A DNA stretch of 44,803 nt. Origin: Deltaproteobacteria bacterium. GTDB taxonomy: Bacteria > Desulfobacterota > Desulfarculia > Adiutricales > Adiutricaceae. The notes under the pieces were generated by a model, which searched no databases, had not been told where the DNA came from, and was given only the letters and a program-made list of their open reading frames with translations. Position numbers and translations under genes: made by a program. This document shows positions 28,428 to 39,202 of this stretch, piece after piece. The DNA is taken from contig JAIRTO010000079.1 of the NCBI GenBank assembly GCA_031254895.1, positions 1-44,803 on the forward strand, read 5' to 3'. Each line of letters begins with the position of its first letter. Positions within the stretch are counted from its first letter, which is position 1.

Positions 28428-28835
28428 CTACAGATTGGTTCTGATGGCGTCGGCGACGAACGGCAATTTGGTCAGATCGGCTGGCTCGCCGGGCTTCAGA
28501 GGCAGCTCGCGCTTGTTCTTTCTGGGAATTATGTGCACGTGCCAGTGATCCACTTCTTGGCCGGAGGCGCGGCCGTTGTTGCTCAGTATGTTGAAGCAGT
28601 CCGCTCCGACCCCCATCATGGCCGCGCCGGCGATGCTTTTGGCCAAAGGCAGGGCCTTGGCCAAAATCTCGTCAGGAGCGTCCATCATCGTGTCGTAGTG
28701 GTTTCTGGTTACGAGCAAACAATGACCTGTAGTTATGGGATTGATGTCCATGAAGACGATAAAATCATCATCTTCATATACTCTAATGGAAGGAATCCTG
28801 CCATTGGCGATTTCGCAAAAGATGCATTTAGCCAT
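28428..28835 (-). CDS. HIT-family (histidine triad) protein
   Basis: CIFCEIANGRIPSIRVYEDDDFIVFMDINP, DHWHVHIIPR. Confidence 0.93.
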   Translation of the reverse strand: MAKCIFCEIANGRIPSIRVYEDDDFIVFMDINPITTGHCLLVTRNHYDTMMDAPDEILAKALPLAKSIAGAAMMGVGADCFNILSNNGRASGQEVDHWHVHIIPRKNKRELPLKPGEPADLTKLPFVADAIRTNL

Positions 28836-28849
28836 AGTTCACCCTTAAA

Positions 28850-29010
28850 TTTCAAGATTAGGATATTTAAATTTTAATTCTGCATTGAAATAAAACTTAA
28901 AATATATTTACAATATAATAAATTGAAATTATTATATTTTATTATTTTCGCGTTTGTAAATTATATTTAAAGGAAGCAAAAAAAGAAAAATTGTCTAGAA
29001 ACAAATAACC
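28850..29010. other. AT-rich island upstream of the HIT gene, with AATATAATAA-N7-TTATTATATT inverted repeat (28912-28938)
   Basis: Read directly. Confidence 0.8.
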
Positions 29011-29345
29011 ACTAAATAGTTTTTCTCTGGAAGAACGAAATTTTTGAGCTCGGCGTCCATTTATTGGCGCTGAAAAAGCTGGCGACATCGTCAATTTTTG
29101 TCCGCATCATTATATATGTTTTTTCGACTTTTAATCAACCGGCGGCGCTGAGCCGCCGAGGGCGGACAAGTCAAGCGCTCTGTCTTGGCAATTAAGGTCA
29201 GGAGCCTGCCGAAGGCGCGTTTGGCGGAAAAATAGCCTCAAAAAGACGGACGGCGAGACAGGCTCCCGACTCGCCGAACCGGAAAAGGGCCGATTTTTCC
29301 ATTTTCCCCTAAAGTCTGGGCGAGACCGGCTTGCTCGCGGTTTTG

Positions 29346-29378
29346 GCGACTAATAGGCGACCAATAGCCGACCAATAG
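29346..29378. repeat. 11-bp tandem repeat x3 (GCGACCAATAG)
   Basis: GCGACTAATAG / GCGACCAATAG / CCGACCAATAG. Confidence 0.85.
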
Positions 29379-29506
29379 GCCCCTTTGGCCGATCGTTTCT
29401 CAGCCGTAGCTAAATTGTCGGCCTTAAGGGATCGTTTTGGGTTTTTGACCGCAAATTTTCTCGGCGACGAGCGGCCAGACCAAAAAAGCGACGGATTTTC
29501 GGGGCA

Positions 29507-29544
29507 AGCAGCCGCTCGCCCCCTTAGGCGGCCGAGCGGCTGCT
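29507..29544. repeat. 12-bp perfect inverted repeat AGCAGCCGCTCG / CGAGCGGCTGCT
   Basis: Hairpin-forming, spacer between topA and HIT. Confidence 0.8.
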
Positions 29545-29648
29545 CCTGAAACAGGCCGACGGCGTCATCCTTATTCGGTCGCCAACAGGCGGTCGGGGGC
29601 GAGGCTTGTTTCACGAAAAAATCCTGCCGTCGAAAACGTCGAGCCAAG

Positions 29649-29684
29649 GCCGGCAGGGCCGGCAGGTTCGGCATGGCCGGCAGG
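29649..29684. repeat. 9-bp repeat x4 (GCCGGCAGG and one variant)
   Basis: Read directly. Confidence 0.8.
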
Positions 29685-29691
29685 TCCGGAC

Positions 29692-29729
29692 AAAAAAAGT
29701 CGGCCGAGGGACTGACTCTCTCGGCCGAC
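29692..29729 (-). terminator. Rho-independent terminator of topA
   Basis: On minus strand GTCGGCCGAG-N11-CTCGGCCGAC followed by TTTTTTT. Confidence 0.85.
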
Positions 29730-29867
29730 GGAATATTTTAGGTCTTTGGCGACATGACGCCATAAGACCTAAAGGAAGCCAAAAACATGGATTTTTGGAC
29801 GCGGTTTTCAACCGACGGGATTTGTCCTTCTTTTGACGGCAGCCGGGGGCTTGGCTTAAAGGGAGCC

Positions 29868-32615
29868 TTAATCTTTTATCGAGGCGGCCGAAGTTTTGCG
29901 AGTTTTGGTGGTTTTGGGCTTTTCGTCGGCCACGCTCTTGGCGCCGTCGACCGTTTTGGCTCTGGTCTTTTTCGCGGGCTTTGAAATGGCGCCCGCGTCC
30001 GTCTCGAGGGGCTTGACCTTGCGGGTCGCGGTCGTCTTTTTTACGGCCGTCGTCTTCATCTCGGCCGTTTTTTTGGCGGCCGTCCGCTTCGCCGCCGTTG
30101 GCTTGTCCGCCGTCAGCTTGGAGGACGAATTTTTGACGACCTTCGTTTTGCCGGCCGCCGTCTTGCTTGGGGTTTTGGCGTAGCCTTTGGCCTCGACCCA
30201 GGCGGGCGAAGAAGATTGTCCTTCGTTCTGGTTGGTCGGGCAATCCGGGTTGGGGCAAATCATTTCTCCGCGCCTGGCGGAAATGTTGGATTCGACCAGG
30301 TAGGGAAAATTGCATTTCGGGCAGCTTTCCTTTACTGGAGAGCCTTTGAGTATGAGCCGACAGGCGGGATAGTCGGAACAGCCGAAGAAAGGACCGCGTC
30401 GAGATTGTTTTTCCTCGATGACGCCGGAGCAGCCGGGTCTGGGGCAATGGAAGCCGGTCGGGAAGGATCTGGCCTCCTTGCATTTGGGATATCCTGAGCA
30501 GGCGATGAAAAAGTTGCCTCTTTTGGCTTTTTTCACCACCAGCGGTTTGCCGCATTTGGGGCAGTCGGGATCCATGCCTTCGGGCAGAGGGGGCAATTTC
30601 TCCTCCACCAGTTGAGTTTCGCCGTTTTCCTTGACCACTAGCGGTTTGGCGTTGCGGCAAGCCGGATAGCCGGTGCAGGCCAGAAAGGCGCCGTATTTGC
30701 CTTTTTTGATGGTCATGGGCTGGCCGCATTTTTCGCAGAAGAGCTCTTCGTTCAGCGACAAGGGCGCGGCGGGCAGAGGGGCGCCTTTCTCGTCGCGGGT
30801 GAAATCCGTGGTCTGATTGCAGTTGGAGCAGGAAAGATAAAAGCCGTTGCGCCCGTAACGAATGGACATATGCCCCCGTTCGCGACAGGACGGACATTCC
30901 GCGTCCACCGGCAGGCCGTCAATTTTGACGTTGGGCATGTTCGTCTTGGCCGTGGCCAGGCTGTCGATGAGAGGGGCGTAGAATTTGTTGAGAACGTCCA
31001 GATGGGCGGCCGCGCCTTCTTCTATCTGATCCAGATCTTCTTCCATGGCCGCAGTGAAGGCCACGTCCATCATTCTGGGAAAGCAGGCCACCAACAGATC
31101 GTTGACGGTGGTTCCCATTTCGGACGGCCTCAACTGGCCTTTTTTGCCTTCGACATATTCCTTGTCCCGCAGCACCGAGATGATGCTGGCGTAAGTGCTG
31201 GGACGACCAATGCCCTGTTCCTCCAGCTCTTTGACTAAAGTGGCTTCGTTGAATCTGGGCGGAGGCTGGGTGAAGTGCTGCTTCGGCTCGATTTTTTCCG
31301 GCCATAGCTCCTGGTTCAAATGAAGAGGCGGGAGCATGTTTTTGTCTTCGTCCGTTTCCGGGCTGTAGACGGCCAGAAAACCCTTGAAAGTGACCACCGA
31401 GCCGCTGGTTCTGAAGCAGTAGTCGTTGGCCGAGAGCTCGGCCGTAGTCTGCTTAATTGTGGCCGGGCTCATCTGACTGGCCACGAAGCGCCGCCAGACG
31501 AGATCGTATAGTTGCCATTGGTTCCCGTCCAGCTGGCCCCGGAGCGAATCCGGCGTCCTCTCCACGGAGGTCGGCCTGATGGCTTCGTGGGCGTCCTGCG
31601 CTCCTTTTTTGTTCTTGTAGTAGTTGGGTTTGTCGGGAACATAAGCGGAGCCGAGCGTCTTTTTGATGTGAGCTTGAGTTTCCTTGGCCGCCTGTTCGTT
31701 GATTCGGACCGAGTCCGTGCGCATATAAGTGATCAGACCGACGGTTCCGCCGGGAAGCTCGACCCCTTCGTAGAGAGATTGAGCCGTTTTCATGGTTCGG
31801 GAAGGATCCATCTTGTAGCGGTGGTAGGCGGCTTGCTGCAAGGTGGAGGTGGTGAAGGGCGGCGAAGGACGCCTTTGCCGGTCTTTGCTGTTCAGATCCG
31901 AAACGACGAAAACCTTGCCGGTCACGGCCTGAACGACCGCTTCAGCTTCTTCCTGGGTGGCGGGTTCGATTTTTTCGCCTTTGTGCTTGACCAGCGCCGC
32001 TTCGAAGGGGCTGCCGCCGCTTTCGAAAAAGCCGGTCACCGTCCAATATTCTACGGGCAGGAAGGCTTGTATGGATCTTTCCCTTTCCACCAGAATTCTG
32101 AGGGCGACCGACTGGACGCGGCCGGCGGACAAGCCGCGTTTCAGCTTGTCCCAGAGAATAGGCGAGATCATATAGCCGACCAGGCGATCCAGGATCCGGC
32201 GAGTCTGCTGGGAGTCGAAACGGGATTGAGAAAGAGCCGCCGGTTCGTTGATGGCCGCTTTGATGGCTTGCGGGGTGAGCTCGTGGAAAAGAACTCTTTT
32301 AAAGTTATGCTGGCCTTGGCCGAGGCTTTCGGCGATGTGCCAGGCGATGGCTTCTCCCTCTCGGTCAGGGTCGGGACCGAGGTAGACGACGTCTTTGCCT
32401 TTAGCCGCTTTTTTCAGGGCTAAGATTACTTTTTGCTTGCCTTCGATGGGGACGTATTCGGGCGAGAAATCGTTGTTCACGTCAACGCCGAGGCGGCTTT
32501 TGGGAAGATCTATTATATGGCCCACCGAAGCCATGACTTCGAAATCAGGGCCTAAATACTTGCCTATGGTTTTGGCCTTGGCCGGCGATTCAACGATAAG
32601 GAGATTTTTCGGCAT
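29868..32615 (-). CDS. topA: DNA topoisomerase I
   Basis: TOPRIM LLIVESPAKAKTIGKYLG, active site GLITYMRTDSVRIN, about five C-terminal CxxC zinc ribbons, Lys/Ala-rich tail; AGGAG before ATG. Confidence 0.96.
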   Translation of the reverse strand: MPKNLLIVESPAKAKTIGKYLGPDFEVMASVGHIIDLPKSRLGVDVNNDFSPEYVPIEGKQKVILALKKAAKGKDVVYLGPDPDREGEAIAWHIAESLGQGQHNFKRVLFHELTPQAIKAAINEPAALSQSRFDSQQTRRILDRLVGYMISPILWDKLKRGLSAGRVQSVALRILVERERSIQAFLPVEYWTVTGFFESGGSPFEAALVKHKGEKIEPATQEEAEAVVQAVTGKVFVVSDLNSKDRQRRPSPPFTTSTLQQAAYHRYKMDPSRTMKTAQSLYEGVELPGGTVGLITYMRTDSVRINEQAAKETQAHIKKTLGSAYVPDKPNYYKNKKGAQDAHEAIRPTSVERTPDSLRGQLDGNQWQLYDLVWRRFVASQMSPATIKQTTAELSANDYCFRTSGSVVTFKGFLAVYSPETDEDKNMLPPLHLNQELWPEKIEPKQHFTQPPPRFNEATLVKELEEQGIGRPSTYASIISVLRDKEYVEGKKGQLRPSEMGTTVNDLLVACFPRMMDVAFTAAMEEDLDQIEEGAAAHLDVLNKFYAPLIDSLATAKTNMPNVKIDGLPVDAECPSCRERGHMSIRYGRNGFYLSCSNCNQTTDFTRDEKGAPLPAAPLSLNEELFCEKCGQPMTIKKGKYGAFLACTGYPACRNAKPLVVKENGETQLVEEKLPPLPEGMDPDCPKCGKPLVVKKAKRGNFFIACSGYPKCKEARSFPTGFHCPRPGCSGVIEEKQSRRGPFFGCSDYPACRLILKGSPVKESCPKCNFPYLVESNISARRGEMICPNPDCPTNQNEGQSSSPAWVEAKGYAKTPSKTAAGKTKVVKNSSSKLTADKPTAAKRTAAKKTAEMKTTAVKKTTATRKVKPLETDAGAISKPAKKTRAKTVDGAKSVADEKPKTTKTRKTSAASIKD

Positions 32616-33177
32616 ACAGCTCCTGGTCAGCGTTGCTGGCAGAACTTTTAAGGACTGACGTCCTGTCGGAAGAAGTCGATCGCCATTCGTCTTGGCGACA
32701 ATTTTGTTTTAATATCATATTTTGCGGTTTGGTTTCAATAAGGCCGAAAAATTAGAAAAAACGAAGGGAAGGGCGGAAAAAAACCAAGGGACGGCGGCGA
32801 AGGGAAGCCGTTCAAGCCTAAGATGGGCGAGTCCGGAAATGGATTCTATTTGGCTCCCTTGGCCAAAAAAAAGTTGTCCAAACATGGGCCGGACAATTTT
32901 CTTGCTTCACGCGAGCCTAAATGTTGCGGACCCGCTTTTTTTTGCGAATGGACTTTCCGAGATTCGCCAAGAAAAGTCCGGCTGAAGCTGACGGCGTTTC
33001 CTATGTTTGTTTGTCCGGCAGGAACTGCCTTTTTAGAATAAACGACAATTATGGGCGGACATTTAGAGACGAAATCGCTTGGCTATGGCCTCAAAAAAAC
33101 TGTGAAAAATGGAATATGAGCGGAGAATGGAATTTTTGAAAAAAAAACGGATGGGCGCAAAATTTGGGGGAATAGTT

Positions 33178-34215
33178 TTAAATTTCCACTGTTTGGCCTT
33201 CGATGGCCAGATGTATTTCCATGTCGCGCTTGTTGCTCAAAAGTTTCGCGTAAGTTCTGGTTCTGACCAGCATGTCGAAAAGCTTGGCGTCGCTGTAGAA
33301 GGGGTCGTGGTGGAAGAGAAAAAATTTTTTCACGCCGGCGTGAAGAGCCATCTCGGCGACCCTCAGTGGGCTGGAGTGGCCCCAACCCTCTTTGGTCATG
33401 CTTTCTATGAACGTGTATTGGGTGTCGCTGATGAAGACGTCCGCGTCTTGGACGAATTCGGCCAAAGCTTGGCGATCTTTGTCGTCATCGTCTTCGTCGT
33501 CGGCGATGAATTCATAATCGGTGGCGAAGACGAGGACTTTGTCGTCGGCTTTCAGCTTGAAAGCCAAGCAGCCGCCAGGGTGGGGCAGAGAAATCGCCGT
33601 GACGGCGATGGAGCCGATTTGCAAACCTTCTTTCGGGAAAGTGCGAAAGTTTATGACCGCCGCCACCTCGTTCAGACTGACGGGGAAAAGAGTGGAGCAG
33701 CGTTGTTGACCGTGCAAGTTTTCGCGTATGCGCTCTCCGTCTAGGCCGTAAACGTCAATGACGTTTCCGCAGCGGTAAATAGGCGCGAAAAATGGAAATC
33801 CTTGAATGTGATCCCAGTGAGTGTGGGTCAGGAGGATGTTCAGGTGAAGAAAATGTTCAGGTTCGCGGTAGGGAGCGACCTTGATGGGGGTTTGGGGCTT
33901 TTCCACCAGATAGCGGAGTCGGTCGGAATCGGACGGAAATTCGTCGGGGCACAGCGTCTGGCCCAGTCCGTTGATGCCTGTGCCGGCGTCAATGATGACC
34001 CTGTCTTGGCCGGAGACTATTTCCAGGCAGGGCGTGTTGCCGCCGACGACGGTTTTGACCGAATCGGGCAGATCCTCGATGAATTGGTCAATCTCCTCCA
34101 ATTGTATTTTCTGGCGCAAAGCGCGGGCCAGCGCGGTTTTGAGCTTTTCCAGGATGACCGGTTGTGTCGGCGGGGTCGGTATTGAACCGCGGACTCCCCA
34201 GAATTTGACGATCAT
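33178..34215 (-). CDS. MBL-fold metallohydrolase
   Basis: MIVKFWGVRGSIPTP, VVGGNTPCLEI, LLTHTHWDHIQGFPFF. Confidence 0.88.
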   Translation of the reverse strand: MIVKFWGVRGSIPTPPTQPVILEKLKTALARALRQKIQLEEIDQFIEDLPDSVKTVVGGNTPCLEIVSGQDRVIIDAGTGINGLGQTLCPDEFPSDSDRLRYLVEKPQTPIKVAPYREPEHFLHLNILLTHTHWDHIQGFPFFAPIYRCGNVIDVYGLDGERIRENLHGQQRCSTLFPVSLNEVAAVINFRTFPKEGLQIGSIAVTAISLPHPGGCLAFKLKADDKVLVFATDYEFIADDEDDDDKDRQALAEFVQDADVFISDTQYTFIESMTKEGWGHSSPLRVAEMALHAGVKKFFLFHHDPFYSDAKLFDMLVRTRTYAKLLSNKRDMEIHLAIEGQTVEI

Positions 34216-34300
34216 AGAACCCGTTCCCTAAACCTTGCCTGAGCCTTCCTGCGGATGATCCGCTTCCGCAGGGCCAAAGCTCCGCTCGTCCGTGGCTTCG

Positions 34301-34328
34301 TCCGCCGGAACCGAAGAGTTCCGGCGGA
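34301..34328. terminator. Hairpin TCCGCCGGAA-N8-TTCCGGCGGA 3' of rny
   Basis: 10-bp perfect stem just downstream of rny on minus strand. Confidence 0.5.
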
Positions 34329-34365
34329 ACAAGTCGTAATGGTCATCGACGCCGCAAAAAACTGG

Positions 34366-35934
34366 TCACTTGGCGAAGTTGACCGCTCGCGTCTCCCGAA
34401 TGACGGTCACTTTTATCTGACCGGGATAGGTCATCTCCTTTTCCACCTGACGGCAGATGTCGTTGGCCATGACGGCGGCGGCGTCGTCCGAGACCGCGTC
34501 GCTGTTGACCATTATTCGAATTTCGCGGCCGGCTTGGATGGCGTAGGATTTGGATATGCCCGAGTAGGAGTTGGCGATTCTTTCCAGATCCTCGAGCCTT
34601 TTCACGTAAGTCTCCATCATCTCCCGTCGGGCGCCTGGCCGGGCGCCGGAGAGAGAGTCGGCGGCTTGAACGAGAACGTCCAGAATCGTTTCCGGGGGCA
34701 CGTCTTCATGGTGGGCCATGATGGCGTGGACCACGGCCGGGGATTCGCCGAAGCGCTTGGCCAGCTCCGCCCCGATCAGACCATGCGGTCCTTCGACTTC
34801 ATGATCGACGGCTTTGCCTATGTCGTGCAGCAAGCCCGCTCGTTTGGCCTGTTTGACGTTCTGCTCCAGCTCGGCGGCCATGATGCCGCAGAGAAAAGCG
34901 ACTTCCATCGAATGCTGCAGGACGTTCTGCGCGTAGCTGGTGCGATATTTCAGTTTGCCCAAAAGCTTTATCAGTTCGTTGTGAATGCCGTGCACCCCGA
35001 CGTCGAAGGCCGCTTCCTTGCCCACTTCCCGCAGGGACAGCTCCATTTCCTCGCTGACCTTGGCCACGACTTCCTCGATGCGGGCCGGGTGAATTCGACC
35101 GTCGACGATGAGTCTTTCCAGAGACTGTCGGGCGATTTCGCGCCTTAGAGGAGAAAAGCTCGACAATATCACGGCTTCCGGCGTGTCGTCTATGATGACG
35201 TCAACGCCCGTGACCGCTTCGATGGCCCTTATGTTCCGGCCCTCGCGGCCTATGATCCGGCCTTTCATGTCCTCGCTGGGGAGGTTGACGACGGAGATGG
35301 TGTGTTCGGCCACGTAGTCGCTGGCGTAGCGCTTGACGGCCAGAGCGAGAATCTCTTTGGCTTTTTTGTCGGCCGTTTCTCTCGCTTCGGCTTCAATGCG
35401 GCGGATGAGTCGCCCGCCCTCGTGTCGGGCTTGCTCTTCCATTTTCTTCAAGAGAATGTCCTTGGCCTCATTGCTGGTCAGCTGAGCCAAATTCTCTGTT
35501 TTGACCACTTCGTCGGCGATGAGGCGATCCAATTCCTCGCTTTTCAGAACGAAGGACTTCTCTTTCTGCACCAGTTCGGCTTCCTGTTTGGCCGCCGCCG
35601 CTTCCCTCTGGGTCAAATTTTCCGAGCGGCGCTCGTAATTTTCTTCCTTTTGGTTAAGTCTGTCCTCCTGCTTTTTTTGTTCCAGACGACGTTCGTTTAG
35701 CTCTTTGTCGCACTCGCTTTTCATTTGGAAGACCAGGTCCTGGCCTTGCAATTGAGCTTCTTTTTTTATGTTGGCCACGTCGCGTTCGGCATCGGAGATT
35801 ATTCTCTGGGAATAAGCGTTCAATTCGCCAAGTTTAGCCAGATAAAAGCGATTTCTCCACCAGTTGCCCAGCGCGAAACCGGCGACCAGGACGATGACCA
35901 GAGAAAAGGCCATCAGGATATAGGTGTGTGTCAT
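34366..35934 (-). CDS. rny: Ribonuclease Y
   Basis: N-terminal TM + coiled coil, KH ([46 protein letters not shown]), HD ([18 protein letters not shown]). Confidence 0.96.
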   Translation of the reverse strand: MTHTYILMAFSLVIVLVAGFALGNWWRNRFYLAKLGELNAYSQRIISDAERDVANIKKEAQLQGQDLVFQMKSECDKELNERRLEQKKQEDRLNQKEENYERRSENLTQREAAAAKQEAELVQKEKSFVLKSEELDRLIADEVVKTENLAQLTSNEAKDILLKKMEEQARHEGGRLIRRIEAEARETADKKAKEILALAVKRYASDYVAEHTISVVNLPSEDMKGRIIGREGRNIRAIEAVTGVDVIIDDTPEAVILSSFSPLRREIARQSLERLIVDGRIHPARIEEVVAKVSEEMELSLREVGKEAAFDVGVHGIHNELIKLLGKLKYRTSYAQNVLQHSMEVAFLCGIMAAELEQNVKQAKRAGLLHDIGKAVDHEVEGPHGLIGAELAKRFGESPAVVHAIMAHHEDVPPETILDVLVQAADSLSGARPGARREMMETYVKRLEDLERIANSYSGISKSYAIQAGREIRIMVNSDAVSDDAAAVMANDICRQVEKEMTYPGQIKVTVIRETRAVNFAK

Positions 35935-36064
35935 TTCGGCCCCGCATATATATGATCCTCCCAAAAAAAGCCGCGTTGCGGAAAACGTCCTCATCCGAAA
36001 AAATGGAGAGGTTTTATGTCGCGAGAGGCTTGATTGGCGGAAGGGGATGCCTGACCAAGGTCTT

Positions 36065-36454
36065 TCAACCCTTCAAGCGTCGGTCTATGTTGGTGGTCAG
36101 TCTGTCCACCCGGTCTTCGGCTTCGTTCAGAGCGGAGATCAATTCTCCGTTCTGACTTAAACATTTCGACAGCCGGCGAGCCAGGCTGAAGGCCGCATGG
36201 GCGGCCAGATCAAGATCCGAAAGCAAGCCAGGGAACCTGCTTTCCACGTCGGCTATTTCATTGCGGACCATTCCGGCAATTTCTCTGACAAGATCAGGCC
36301 GATTGCTCCTGAAGGAACATTTCCGGCCCAAAATGTCGACGGTGACGACATCCAAAGCCGCTTGACTCCGCAGGCCTGAATCAAGATTCATCGAGTCCGG
36401 AGTTCGGTCGAAGGAGCCGGAGCCCGGAGATTTGTTATTTTTGCTGGAGTCCAT
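36065..36454 (-). CDS. zapA: Cell division protein ZapA-like
   Basis: [15 protein letters not shown]... [17 protein letters not shown]; located next to rny and a ZapB-like coiled coil. Confidence 0.78.
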   Translation of the reverse strand: MDSSKNNKSPGSGSFDRTPDSMNLDSGLRSQAALDVVTVDILGRKCSFRSNRPDLVREIAGMVRNEIADVESRFPGLLSDLDLAAHAAFSLARRLSKCLSQNGELISALNEAEDRVDRLTTNIDRRLKG

Positions 36455-36485
36455 GTAATGCCCAAAAAGGGAGTTCACGTCCCCC

Positions 36486-36803
36486 CTAATCCAATTTAGT
36501 CAGAAGCGATTCCACTCTGGTCAGAATGTTCTGACGGTCCTTGATCAGATCTTCGATCTTGTTTCTGGCCGATTCCTGAATTTCCGAAAGGGCTTCGTTG
36601 TCCATCTTCAGCTTGTTGACTTCCTGATTGGCCGATTCCAGAGCATTGTCCGATTCGGTCAGCTTCTTGGTCAACGAAGCCGCAGCCTCTTCGGCCTCGG
36701 CCAGTTTGCTCTCCAGTTCGGTTTTGGCCGATTCGGCTTCAGCGAGCTTGTTTATGAGGGAGGAGACTTTCTCCTCCAATAAATCGAATTTTGCAAAGTC
36801 CAT
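36486..36803 (-). CDS. Short coiled-coil cell-division protein (ZapB-like)
   Basis: 105 aa heptad-rich; directly upstream of zapA. Confidence 0.7.
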   Translation of the reverse strand: MDFAKFDLLEEKVSSLINKLAEAESAKTELESKLAEAEEAAASLTKKLTESDNALESANQEVNKLKMDNEALSEIQESARNKIEDLIKDRQNILTRVESLLTKLD

Positions 36804-37770
36804 GATGACCTCCTGCCGTCCGCCGCCAAGAAAGAAGTTTTATAATGACGGACGGCGTTCGTGACGCCTGGGATGCGATCGCTTCATCGACGCTGAAAAA
36901 AGGGCGATGAGGCGTCAGGCTCCTAATATGTGAAGACCGGCGCCGGAACCGAACAGATCGGCCGGCTTGTTGAATATGCTTGCGGTCAAAGGCCTAAGGC
37001 CGCCATTGACGGAACGACGAACTTCTTGGGACCGCTTTGAAAAAAAGCCAATGGACGTCTTTGGTCGGCGCCTTTGACTGGCCCATCGACGTTCGCGGCC
37101 TTAGGGCGTCCTGACGACTTGTTTTTGGTCGAACGCCGGAAATCGGCGGCCGGCTCCAGGGGACTTTTGGCCGACTATATTCCGAGCCGACGGGTTCGCG
37201 AACCAAAAGCCAAAAAGGGTCGCCGTCCGTTGGCCGAAAAAGATGCTCCTTCGAACCGAAAGAACTTTTGGCGAACAAGGCCGAAGAGAACCTTTTTGGG
37301 TCGAGGTCGGCTTTAGTCAATCATTGGAATTTTAAAAGTCGAAAACGCCAAAAAAGCGGCGCCTAAGCTAAAAAAACGTTCGCCGCGAATTATATGAATA
37401 AGTGACGGATGAAATGAACAAAAATACTGAAAACAGGATAGCCGCAAATGCGACTATGCCTAAATCAGCGGAAAAGATAGGCCAGCCTGGATAGCGGACG
37501 AGCAAAACGACGAATAAGAGGTTCAATGGCAGGCTAGGCTGCGGTCAATCTTGGACAAGTCGCCGAGAGGCGTCGCTTTTTTGCAAGAGGCAAAATTAAA
37601 GGCAGGAGCTATCAAAAAAGAATTATAGCACATTTTCGAAATAAAAAGAGTATTTTTGTGTTCTATTCGAAAGAAGATGATGACGCGCAATGGCCTTAAG
37701 GGCCTTAAAGGTCAAGAAAAAGGCGGGAGGCGGAGAAGAGGAGATCGCTTCGAGAGAGGGGAGGAAATAG

Positions 37771-38904
37771 TCAGCTTTCCGCTTGGGCCAGATTGGACAG
37801 GGCCACTTCCACGAGCATTTCCGGCTTAAGGCCGTCTTTTGGGTAGATGGCGTTGGAACGATGAAAAATGAAGCTGGCTCGGCCAGTTCTGGTGGGGATT
37901 GGCCAATTGCTCAAGCATTTTTGGAAAGATATAATTGTGTTGTTAAGTTTTTGTTCATCAGCTGTCGGAGCGGCGGCGGCGAAAAGGCCGTAGGAAAGGT
38001 GAGCCAGTTCCCAGTCCGGTCCGGAATTTTCCAATAGATTTTCGGCCAGTCCCTTCAAGAGTTTGGCGGCCTCGCGCTGGCCGTAGGCTAGGGCGAAACG
38101 GCCCAGTCCGGACACGCTCAGGAGAGAGAGGACGACTCCATCGTCTTTGTTGGCGTTGATGAACTCGCCCAGACGCTTTATGAAATACGTCCGGTGAGGC
38201 AGAACTGTCTGCGGATCGAGATGGTTCTGTTCGACCACCCTGTAGGTCAGCTTGTCCAATTGATACTGGGAAGTCAGTCTTAAGACCACATGATCTATGA
38301 AAGTGAGCTGATCGTTAGTCAGAAGTTGGCCGGCTTTGCCGACCAGAAGGAGAGCGCCACGGAGCTTGGAATTATAGATTATCGGCCAGCCGTAGAAGGA
38401 AACCGCTTTTTTCAGAGGTTCGCCTGGATGAAAGATGTAGTCGAGTTCGTCTATTTCCTTGATCGAGGGGACGGCCAGAGGCAAGAGCTTGGAGTGAACG
38501 TAGCCGGCCAGACCGGAGATCATGGGTTGTCTGGGAGCCAGATTCGGCGGCGCGGGTTGACTGGCCAGGAACACGAAATGTTTCGGGTCGCCGGTTATGA
38601 TTTCGGTGAGAAAGGCCCAGGAAAGGTTGGTGCAGGAGAGGACGAATTTCAGCAGTTCCTGAGGCCAGGGAGGCGAGTGGTCTTCCAAGGAAAGAACTTC
38701 TTCCAGACGAGAGCATAAATCAAGGGTGGATTCGTCGATGATCTTTCGAGGAGGGGGCGACGTTTCGACGGTTTCTTTTTCTGGCGTCTCTTCCGGCTTT
38801 TTGTCGGCCTTGGCGCTGAATCTGTTCAAGACCTTGCTGCCGAGATTCTGAAATAGGCCGCTGCCGCCTGAAGGGGCATTGTTCTTTTTTGAACTCAAGA
38901 CCAT
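37771..38904 (-). CDS. GAF-like protein with a degenerate GGDEF-like C-terminal domain
   Basis: GAF-like middle (AGYVHSKLLPLAVPSIKEID...); C-term LDPQTVLPHRTYFIKRLGEF...VSGLGRFALAYGQREAAKLLKGLAENL...LAHLSYGLFAAAAP follows diguanylate-cyclase layout but lacks GGDEF. Start may be a downstream TTG. Confidence 0.65.
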   Translation of the reverse strand: MVLSSKKNNAPSGGSGLFQNLGSKVLNRFSAKADKKPEETPEKETVETSPPPRKIIDESTLDLCSRLEEVLSLEDHSPPWPQELLKFVLSCTNLSWAFLTEIITGDPKHFVFLASQPAPPNLAPRQPMISGLAGYVHSKLLPLAVPSIKEIDELDYIFHPGEPLKKAVSFYGWPIIYNSKLRGALLLVGKAGQLLTNDQLTFIDHVVLRLTSQYQLDKLTYRVVEQNHLDPQTVLPHRTYFIKRLGEFINANKDDGVVLSLLSVSGLGRFALAYGQREAAKLLKGLAENLLENSGPDWELAHLSYGLFAAAAPTADEQKLNNTIISFQKCLSNWPIPTRTGRASFIFHRSNAIYPKDGLKPEMLVEVALSNLAQAES

Positions 38905-39111
38905 TCCTCCTGGAGAGCCGTGAAAGACTGCAATATTTAGACTTGTTGAGGGAAATCCGGGAAAACAGTCGACAAATTCTGGCCGATTCGGCGAATCTTC
39001 GTTTTTGGAGGAAGTTTTGGACTCTTCCGAAGAGAGGCCTCATCTGGCTTTCAAAAGCGTTTCGGTCTTTGGCGGACTAACCGAAAAGTCCACATGAAGT
39101 CGGCCAAAGAT

Positions 39112-39146
39112 CTGATTCGGCAGGTTCGAAAAACCCGCCGAATCAG
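39112..39146. terminator. Strong hairpin 3' of rplI (CTGATTCGGC ... GCCGAATCAG)
   Basis: 10-bp perfect stem extended by 4 bp after one mismatch. Confidence 0.6.
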
Positions 39147-39202
39147 AAAAAAGGTCGGCTTCGTCGATCGGCGGCCGGGAAGGCCCCTAAGCCGCGGAAA
39201 GC

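Noticed and set aside
35935-36064. Possible 6S RNA between zapA and rny
   Set aside because: 6S RNA often lies near zapA, but the spacer is only 130 bp and I could not fold a convincing 6S hairpin by eye. An Infernal search would decide.
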